A stretch of 11,090 bases of DNA from an uncultured bacterium. GTDB taxonomy: Bacteria > Hydrothermota > Tepidihabitantia > Tepidihabitantales > Tepidihabitantaceae. The position numbers and the translations under genes were made by a program. Of this stretch, positions 6,894-11,090 are shown piece after piece. The notes under the pieces are model-generated. The model saw nothing but the letters and a program-made list of their open reading frames with translations. It did not search any database and had not been told where the DNA came from. The stretch covers positions 1 through 11,090 of the forward strand of contig CAKZPX010000024.1 in assembly GCA_937139435.1 (NCBI GenBank), given 5' to 3'. Within the stretch, counting starts at the first letter, position 1; every line of letters starts with the position of its first letter.

Positions 6894-7214
6894 TACCTGT
6901 GGACTTGAACCGACACATCAACCATAAGGGAGGGTTATTTCCACACCATCGGCACGGAGGAAGACATAACCGTTGAAAAGCGGTGCGGTGTCTTCGGCGA
7001 TATTGCGATAGAAACGGATCTTACCCAGGTCAAACTGACCACAGATCAGGTCTTTTTTACCGTCACCGTCCCAGTCGCTCATGACCGGTGCACCATAGTA
7101 TCCAACATCAATCGGCACACCGGCGTCATAGACCATATAGGGACCGGTGAAAACACGGGTGACTCCTGCTGCGGTCAGGATAGAAAGAGAAAGGACAAAG
7201 AATATCTTTTGCAT
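6006..7214 (-). CDS. Secreted FG-GAP/VCBS repeat protein with in-frame UGA (possible selenoprotein)
   Basis: One open frame of 403 codons from ATG at 7214 to TAG at 6006, broken only by UGA at codon 99 (6918-6920). Both sides keep the same reading frame and the same repeat family, so they are one gene. It has a signal peptide (MQKIFFVLSLSILTAAGVTRV), then repeats of the form DWxxDGxxDLxxGxxxGxxxFY: SDWDGDGKKDLICG, VDWNSDGQNDIVSG, SDWNGDGKKDLILG, FDLDQDGLDDLICG and a degenerate fifth (FWNGDTVPDFLISG). The DxDxDG-like loops should bind calcium in a beta-propeller-type array. The C-terminus is a FlgD/type IX-like sorting domain (IFDAAGRTVQ...WDGNDRTGKRVPAGIYICRI). The codon after UGA is Cys, so decoding as selenocysteine would give a Sec99-Cys100 pair. 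Alternatives are a nonsense mutation, a sequencing error, or two separately translated pieces. Confidence 0.7.
6881..6920 (-). promoter_or_regulatory. SECIS-like hairpin downstream of in-frame UGA
   Basis: Six bases after the UGA (6920-6918) a hairpin starts: GGUUC (6911-6907) pairs with GAACU (6885-6881, including one G-U), an A/G mismatch follows, then AGUCCAC (6905-6899) pairs with GUGGACU (6893-6887). That is twelve pairs around one mismatch. The apical loop is AGGUA (6898-6894), beginning 19 bases after the UGA. Bacterial SECIS elements have a stem directly after UGA with a G/GU-containing apical loop at about this distance; the E. coli fdhF loop also contains AGGU. The match is by inspection, and the inner stem also encodes conserved SPQVVD residues, so chance pairing is not excluded. 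Confidence 0.5.
6918..7214 (-). CDS. N-terminal segment of the FG-GAP protein as read by the standard code
   Basis: If UGA stops translation, this 98-residue piece is the product. It comprises a signal peptide, one complete repeat (APVMSDWDGDGKKDLICGQ, residues 42-60, with FYRN following) and the lead-in to the second, ending LPYG. A single isolated blade would not make a folded propeller, which argues that the piece is not an independent gene. Its ATG lies six bases downstream of a perfect TATAAT, so the message appears leaderless. Confidence 0.6.
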   Translation of the reverse strand: MQKIFFVLSLSILTAAGVTRVFTGPYMVYDAGVPIDVGYYGAPVMSDWDGDGKKDLICGQFDLGKIRFYRNIAEDTAPLFNGYVFLRADGVEITLPYG

Positions 7215-7219
7215 AAAAA

Positions 7220-7248
7220 ATTATATCCCGATGATATTGTCCTGTCAA
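7220..7248 (-). promoter_or_regulatory. Consensus sigma70-type promoter giving a probable leaderless mRNA
   Basis: Read leftward, TTGACA (7248-7243), a 17-base spacer and TATAAT (7225-7220) match both consensus boxes exactly. Only five T residues separate the -10 box from the ATG at 7214, so the expected start of transcription is at or beside the A of the ATG. There is no room for a Shine-Dalgarno. Confidence 0.85.
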
Positions 7249-7403
7249 TCACCATTTCTGGTTCCCCCCGGGCGACATTTCATTTTTGCCGGTGTCGTTA
7301 ACCCAGCTTTTTTATAATCCAAACAGTTATATCCTGAATTTTTATGATCAATTTAATTGGATATGGTAGCACTTCTCTGCTCGCTTGCAATTTTAATTTC
7401 TAC

Positions 7404-7432
7404 TTGACAATTGGAATTTCCTGACTTATATT
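7404..7432 (+). promoter_or_regulatory. Promoter of the 603-residue secreted protein gene
   Basis: TTGACA (7404-7409), a 17-base spacer and TATATT (7427-7432) match consensus in 11 of 12 positions. The predicted start near 7439 leaves a leader of about 60 bases. The rest of the divergent region (7249-7403) is AT-rich and shows no further feature I can support. Confidence 0.85.
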
Positions 7433-7469
7433 GTGTTACTGCAGATTAAGTTAAGTTGGGTTTTAAAAC

Positions 7470-7496
7470 ACCCCGGTAATTGGGGTATTAAGGAGG
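7470..7496 (+). promoter_or_regulatory. Leader hairpin and Shine-Dalgarno
   Basis: ACCCC (7470-7474) and GGGGT (7482-7486) form a five-pair stem with a seven-base loop. It ends three bases before a perfect AAGGAGG ribosome binding site (7490-7496), which is four bases before the ATG at 7501. The ribosome site fixes the start. The stem is small and could influence ribosome access, but no riboswitch class is recognised. Confidence 0.6.
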
Positions 7497-7500
7497 CGTA

Positions 7501-9312
7501 ATGATAGTAACGTTAGTCGTATCGTTCTTAATCACCCTGAGCCCGGTCGGGGTAAAAAATACCCTGCTGCCGGTCTGGGGTGGCGGTGGTCCGGACTCAT
7601 TCGGCTACCGCTATCTGGATTCGGATACGGTGTGTGAAGGTGCGCCCACCTACAACTGGATAGATATTAAGGGTGTTGGAACACGGGTAACCGATCTCGG
7701 CGATGACAATGTTGTCGGTCCGTTTGATATCGGGTTTGACTTCCCCTACTACTGGTACAGGGTAAACAAGGTGTATGTTGGTTCCAACGGCTACATCGCG
7801 TTTCATGACAATCGGTTGAACGCCCATCCGTTCCCGGCAATCCCCAGTCCTTCTGGTACCAACAACACCGTGGCGGCGATGATGAGTGACCTTGACCCAT
7901 CAGCATCTGGCTCGCCCAGCGGCTCGGTCTGGGTCTGGACCAGTTCTGACAATGATACCTTTATCGTCCAGTATGACAGTATCGGGTTCTGGCATCCCAG
8001 TGACACCAATGGCAACAATACCTTTCAGATTATTCTTTCCCTTCCCGATTCCTCCATCACTTTCCAGTACAAAGAGCAGACCGGTCAGCCCTACAATGGC
8101 TGGTTGCCTGATGGTAACCAGTGCGGTATAGAGAATGTTTCCGGTCGGATTGGCTTGAACTATCTCTCCGGTAACATCCCGCCCGGGAATATGTATCATG
8201 CGAACCTGGCGGTAAAGTTCATCCCACCGGAGTCAACCACTCTTCAGATTCATGATGCCGCGGTGCGCAATGCGATGAACGACCGTTCTGGTGGTATGTT
8301 TGCGGTTAACGGTCGTCCGATCACCTTCTGGGGGGTAATCGCCAATACTGGAAACCAACCCGAAGCTGCGTTCCGGGCAATAGTGCGGGTACGCACACTT
8401 GCCGGTTCAGTTGTGTTTATTGATTCAACAACGGTTCAGGCGCTTAACCCGGGTGAGACCGACTCGGTGGTATTTCCCCGCGCCTGGACACCAACAAGTA
8501 ACAACACATATTTCCTGCAGGTAATCAGCAAACTGCCCGGTGACGCGGTGCCGATTAATGACACCGCGACAGTTGAATTGAGGGTGGTGACAATGCCAGC
8601 GGTCCTTGGTTATGACCGGGGAACACAGACTCATATGTGGGCGTGGAATGGTCCGGGCGGCTACGGCTGCCGTTTTGTTCCGCCAGTGTACCCCTGTTCA
8701 ATTACCAGTGTCCGGATGTACCTGGGTGCAACCACCACCACGCCGTGTGCGATCGGTATATTTGACGACAACGGTATAGGAGGTTCACCAGGCGACACGC
8801 TCTACATTACCACGGTTCAGGTGAGCGCCCAGAACTGGTACACGGTAACGCCACCGAACCCGATTGTGATTGAGGACGGAGCGTTCTTTGTCGGTGGTAT
8901 CTCTGCGATAGCCAGCGCGCCCTCCTTTGGTCATGATTCAGTTCCACCGATTTCTAACCAGAGCTGGGAGTTCACCGGTGTCTGGGCGCCTTCAAGGCAC
9001 CAGCAGGATGCGATGGCAAACGCCACCGTGTCCGGACCGGTTGGGGTGACAGAACTCCGACCCGAGATTGTGCCGACACCGAGAAGGCTTGATGTTTCAC
9101 CAACACCGGCAACCGGATTCGCCCGTTTCACCGTTAATGCGCCGTTAGATGCCCGGGTTGATCTATTTGATGCGACCGGCAAACTGGTGCGCAGTGTTCA
9201 CCTGGAAAAGGGTGTGGGTCTGCTGGATACCCGGGGACTGCGGTGCGGTATCTACTTCGCCCGTGTGGCTGATAACGGTTCCTCGGTTGCGAAGGTGATT
9301 GTTTCCCGTTAG
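7501..9312 (+). CDS. Secreted multidomain protein with C-terminal sorting-type domain
   Basis: A 603-residue predicted extracellular or surface protein. A hydrophobic N-terminus of about 20 residues (MIVTLVVSFLITLSPVGV) resembles a signal peptide but has no basic residue at its start. Residues about 30-245 form a nidogen-like or peptidase-associated beta domain (GFDFPYYWYRVNKVYVGSNGYIAF, seen in two overlapping parts at 75-98; then VAAMMSDLDP, FIVQYDSIGFW and FQIILSLPDSSITFQYKE). Residues about 250-362 look like a CARDB/Ig adhesion domain (IANTGNQPEAAFRAIVRVRT, NPGETDSVVF). Residues about 365-515 are another beta-rich module (DRGTQTHMWAWNGPGGYGCR, SITSVRMYLGA). Residues about 522-603 are a type IX-like C-terminal domain: SPTPATGFARF, VDLFDATGKLVRS, LRCGIYFARV. 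No protease triad or other catalytic motif is visible. It stands alone with its own promoter, ribosome site and terminator, and suggests an abundant structural or adhesive protein. Confidence 0.88.
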   Translation: MIVTLVVSFLITLSPVGVKNTLLPVWGGGGPDSFGYRYLDSDTVCEGAPTYNWIDIKGVGTRVTDLGDDNVVGPFDIGFDFPYYWYRVNKVYVGSNGYIAFHDNRLNAHPFPAIPSPSGTNNTVAAMMSDLDPSASGSPSGSVWVWTSSDNDTFIVQYDSIGFWHPSDTNGNNTFQIILSLPDSSITFQYKEQTGQPYNGWLPDGNQCGIENVSGRIGLNYLSGNIPPGNMYHANLAVKFIPPESTTLQIHDAAVRNAMNDRSGGMFAVNGRPITFWGVIANTGNQPEAAFRAIVRVRTLAGSVVFIDSTTVQALNPGETDSVVFPRAWTPTSNNTYFLQVISKLPGDAVPINDTATVELRVVTMPAVLGYDRGTQTHMWAWNGPGGYGCRFVPPVYPCSITSVRMYLGATTTTPCAIGIFDDNGIGGSPGDTLYITTVQVSAQNWYTVTPPNPIVIEDGAFFVGGISAIASAPSFGHDSVPPISNQSWEFTGVWAPSRHQQDAMANATVSGPVGVTELRPEIVPTPRRLDVSPTPATGFARFTVNAPLDARVDLFDATGKLVRSVHLEKGVGLLDTRGLRCGIYFARVADNGSSVAKVIVSR

Positions 9313-9334
9313 CAAATCAGGATAGCGTAAAGCG

Positions 9335-9365
9335 ACTGGCGCCCGCTTGCGGGCGCCAGTTTTTT
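9335..9365 (+). terminator. Strong intrinsic terminator
   Basis: A twelve-pair GC-rich palindrome (arms ACTGGCGCCCGC at 9335-9346 and its complement at 9349-9360, with the central TTs forming a tight CTTG-type loop) is followed by a T-run at 9360-9365. It sits 22 bases after the TAG of the secreted protein gene. In the other direction no T-run follows, so it ends rightward transcription only. Confidence 0.93.
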
Positions 9366-9393
9366 ATTTGGTGATGTGGGTGGCAACGAACAA

Positions 9394-10140
9394 TTACAGG
9401 AACTGAGGGTCAGGGATGTTGAAGTGATGACCGATGTAATGGTTGATGAATCTCTTTGTTTCTGATGAGATGGTGAGGTTCAATAGTTCGGCGGAGGGGG
9501 TGTAGATAAGTTGGTTCAGGGTTTGCAGTTCTCTATGTGTCAGCCAGGTTTTTTCCTCGGGCAGGCACCGGGTACAGAGGAACCCACCGTGGGCGATGCT
9601 GAAGCGGATGGTGGTAATGGGTGGAGAGTTGTTATTTTTTATCTGTCGGTGGCAATGAACGCAGGTGTTCAGGTTGGGTCTAAAGCCGAGAAATGCGGTA
9701 GCCTTTAAGAGGAAGCCGGCCAGGAGCGCGGAGCAGTCGGCAGGAACTACGGGGCTTTCGGCCAGTAACTGGAGGTTGCGTGTCAGCAGGGAGAAGATGT
9801 TGGGTTCCGGATGGGGACGGCGCAGGGTGCGCAAAAGAAAGCGTGCCATCAGACCGGCGGTGCGAAAGCGCTCGTAGTCCTGAACCAGACCACGATGGGC
9901 ATTGAGTAGTTCGGCATCACCGATGTTGTGGAGTTCGCCCCTTATTGGCAGATAGATAGTGATACGGGCGTGGGCAAAAAGGTCAAGGGCAGCTGCCCGG
10001 TAACCTTTTGGGCGTCGGGCACCACGGGCGATAGCGGCAATCATTCCCAGGTCCGGTGTGAGAAGGTTGACAATGCGCGAGGATTCGTGCCAGTTGCGGG
10101 TGCGCAGGCAGATGGCTTCGGTTGCTACGATTCTTTTCAT
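9394..10140 (-). CDS. recO: DNA repair protein RecO
   Basis: A 248-residue RecO, the recombination mediator that works with RecR to load RecA onto SSB-coated DNA and anneals strands. The N-terminal OB fold is clear (VATEAICLRTRNWHESSRIV, LTPDLGMIAAIARGARRPKG at about residues 27-46). The helical core carries YERFRTAGLMARFLLRTL and FLLKATAFLGFRP. A zinc-binding pair CVHCHRQ...CTRCLPEE is present, as in the zinc-containing RecO group. Length is normal for the family. The ATG follows directly on the TGA of the upstream CNNM-type frame with no spacer, so the two are cotranscribed and probably coupled. No Shine-Dalgarno of its own stands out. A CNNM/CorC-type gene next to recO is a plausible bacterial arrangement. 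Confidence 0.95.
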   Translation of the reverse strand: MKRIVATEAICLRTRNWHESSRIVNLLTPDLGMIAAIARGARRPKGYRAAALDLFAHARITIYLPIRGELHNIGDAELLNAHRGLVQDYERFRTAGLMARFLLRTLRRPHPEPNIFSLLTRNLQLLAESPVVPADCSALLAGFLLKATAFLGFRPNLNTCVHCHRQIKNNNSPPITTIRFSIAHGGFLCTRCLPEEKTWLTHRELQTLNQLIYTPSAELLNLTISSETKRFINHYIGHHFNIPDPQFL

Positions 10141-11090
10141 TCAGTCTTCGCTGCGGATTTCGCCTACCATCTCTTCCAGGAGGTCTTCCAGGGTAATAAT
10201 GCCGGTTGGTTTACCATGGTGGTCAACAACCAGGCTGAGCTGTTCTCCGCGCTGCTGCATCTGGCGTAGAACCTCCATTGCCCGGGCGTTTTCCAGTACC
10301 CGCTGGATAGGTCGGATTTTGGGTGGTGGGGTGGTTAATAGGTCTTTGGCGACGACCAGTCCGATGATGTTGTTTTTTGTGCCGTGGTAAACCGGTATCC
10401 GGCTGTAACCTGATTCCCTGAGTACTGTCAGGACCGCATCCGGTTCAACTTCATCCGGTGCGGTGGGGTGTGCCGGCACCGCCTTTACCCGGGCGAGTGG
10501 CATCGCCGCCTCTGCCACCCGCATCGTGGAGAAACGAAACAGCCGGGCAATCATAGTTGCGGTTACCGTTCTGCCCGGGGTGTCGGCGGTCGGAGTGCGC
10601 CGGGCGATGATTTTGCCGATGTCTTCCCGGGAGAGCCGGGCACGTGCCGGTCGGGGGGTGAAGCGAGCGATGAGTGCGGTTGCCGGAGTGAAGACAAGGC
10701 GGGAGGCGTTGAGGAGAAAACCGCCGCCCCGCAGCCAGCGGCTCGGTGCATTCTGGGCGAGCGCCTTGGGCAGGTAGTCGCCGAGCCCCTCAACCTCCAA
10801 GTAGATCGACACACGGTCACCGTCCATGACGGGGCCATTGACCAAGCGATAACCGGGGACGTACTTCTGGACCTCGGCAACCATGCGGTGCACCGACTCT
10901 TCAATCTCCGCCGCTTTGGGTGAGCCCTCGACCAGACAATGCACGGTGTCGCGCATGATGATGGGTGGCTCGGCGGGGTTGATGATGATGATGGCTTTGC
11001 CCTGCTTGGCGCCGCCCACCTTGGCCACCGCACCGGCGGTGGTGCGAGTGAACTCATCAATGTTTTTGCGCGTGCCGGGCCCGGCCGAAC
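10141..11090 (-). CDS. Chimeric ORF: acetaldehyde dehydrogenase N-part joined to CNNM/CorC-type CBS protein
   Basis: The frame is open to the right edge and encodes at least 315 residues in two unrelated parts. From 11088 down to about 10774 it is acylating acetaldehyde dehydrogenase (MhpF/DmpF family): SAGPGTRKNIDEFTRTT, VGGAKQGKAIIIINPAEPP, IMRDTV and YVPGYRL, then LEVEGLGDYLPK. From about 10773 to 10141 it is a CNNM/CorC-type ion-transport protein: PKALAQNAPSRW resembles the end of the DUF21 membrane domain (ELLPKxLA), followed by the CBS pair with ESGYSRIPVYHGTKNNIIGL and LVVDHHGKPTGIITLEDLLE, and EEMVGEIRSED at the end. No CorC_HlyC transporter-associated domain follows. The switch falls on CTGCCCAAG (10765-10773), encoding LPK, a tripeptide expected in both families at that point. 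The dehydrogenase half lacks its C-terminus, and the CNNM half lacks its membrane helices. An assembly chimera or recent recombination is more likely than a working fusion. Confidence 0.8.
   Translation of the reverse strand, partial: SAGPGTRKNIDEFTRTTAGAVAKVGGAKQGKAIIIINPAEPPIIMRDTVHCLVEGSPKAAEIEESVHRMVAEVQKYVPGYRLVNGPVMDGDRVSIYLEVEGLGDYLPKALAQNAPSRWLRGGGFLLNASRLVFTPATALIARFTPRPARARLSREDIGKIIARRTPTADTPGRTVTATMIARLFRFSTMRVAEAAMPLARVKAVPAHPTAPDEVEPDAVLTVLRESGYSRIPVYHGTKNNIIGLVVAKDLLTTPPPKIRPIQRVLENARAMEVLRQMQQRGEQLSLVVDHHGKPTGIITLEDLLEEMVGEIRSED

Noticed and set aside
6918..6920. Reassignment of UGA to Gly or Trp across the genome
   Set aside because: UGA ends lepB and all five operon genes, three of them in tight ATGA overlaps, so UGA is a normal stop here.
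6890..6925. Frameshift as the cause of the split FG-GAP gene
   Set aside because: The frame is identical before and after the stop, and the repeat pattern continues without a shift.
7286..7318. Additional rightward promoter around TATAAT at 7313-7318
   Set aside because: The nearest -35-like sequence is 21 bases away; the TTGACA/TATATT pair downstream is far better.
1..11090. CRISPR array, tRNA, rRNA, insertion sequence or phage genes
   Set aside because: No regular spacer-repeat pattern, cloverleaf sequence, transposase-like frame or phage-type protein was seen on either strand.

Overview
The window reads like a chromosomal segment from a diderm bacterium of moderately high GC. It carries signal peptidase I, a Lol/MacB-type ABC operon with its own LolA-like protein and beta-barrel, and two secreted proteins ending in the beta-rich C-terminal domain typical of type IX-secreted or FlgD-like proteins. 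That combination, together with an FG-GAP/VCBS repeat protein, points to the FCB side of the tree or an uncultured phylum such as WOR-3/Stahlbacteria. This placement is an inference, because no rRNA or other marker is present.

Layout. Bases 1-978 (+): the 3' end of lepB, then a HemW-like gene whose product has lost all three radical-SAM cysteines. Bases 1041-5870 (or 5891) (-): a five-gene operon transcribed leftward in the order outer-membrane beta-barrel, ABC ATPase, FtsX permease 1, FtsX permease 2, LolA-like protein. The last three junctions are ATGA stop/start overlaps. Bases 6006-7214 (-): a secreted repeat protein whose frame is interrupted only by a UGA at 6918-6920. A strong hairpin with an AGGU apical loop lies just downstream, as in a bacterial SECIS element. 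Bases 7501-9312 (+): a 603-residue secreted multidomain protein with a consensus promoter, good ribosome binding site and strong terminator. Bases 9394-10140 (-): recO. Bases 10141-11090 (-): an ORF that begins as acetaldehyde dehydrogenase and continues as a CNNM/CorC-type CBS protein.

How the parts fit. The five-gene operon looks like a complete route from inner to outer membrane for a lipid or lipoprotein: motor, two permeases, periplasmic carrier and outer-membrane partner. The two secreted proteins are transcribed divergently from a 286-base intergenic region holding two near-perfect sigma70-type promoters, one of which appears to produce a leaderless mRNA.

The most notable observations are the possible selenocysteine recoding in the FG-GAP protein, the cysteine-less HemW-like protein beside lepB, the self-contained envelope transport operon, and the dehydrogenase/CNNM junction, which may be an assembly chimera.
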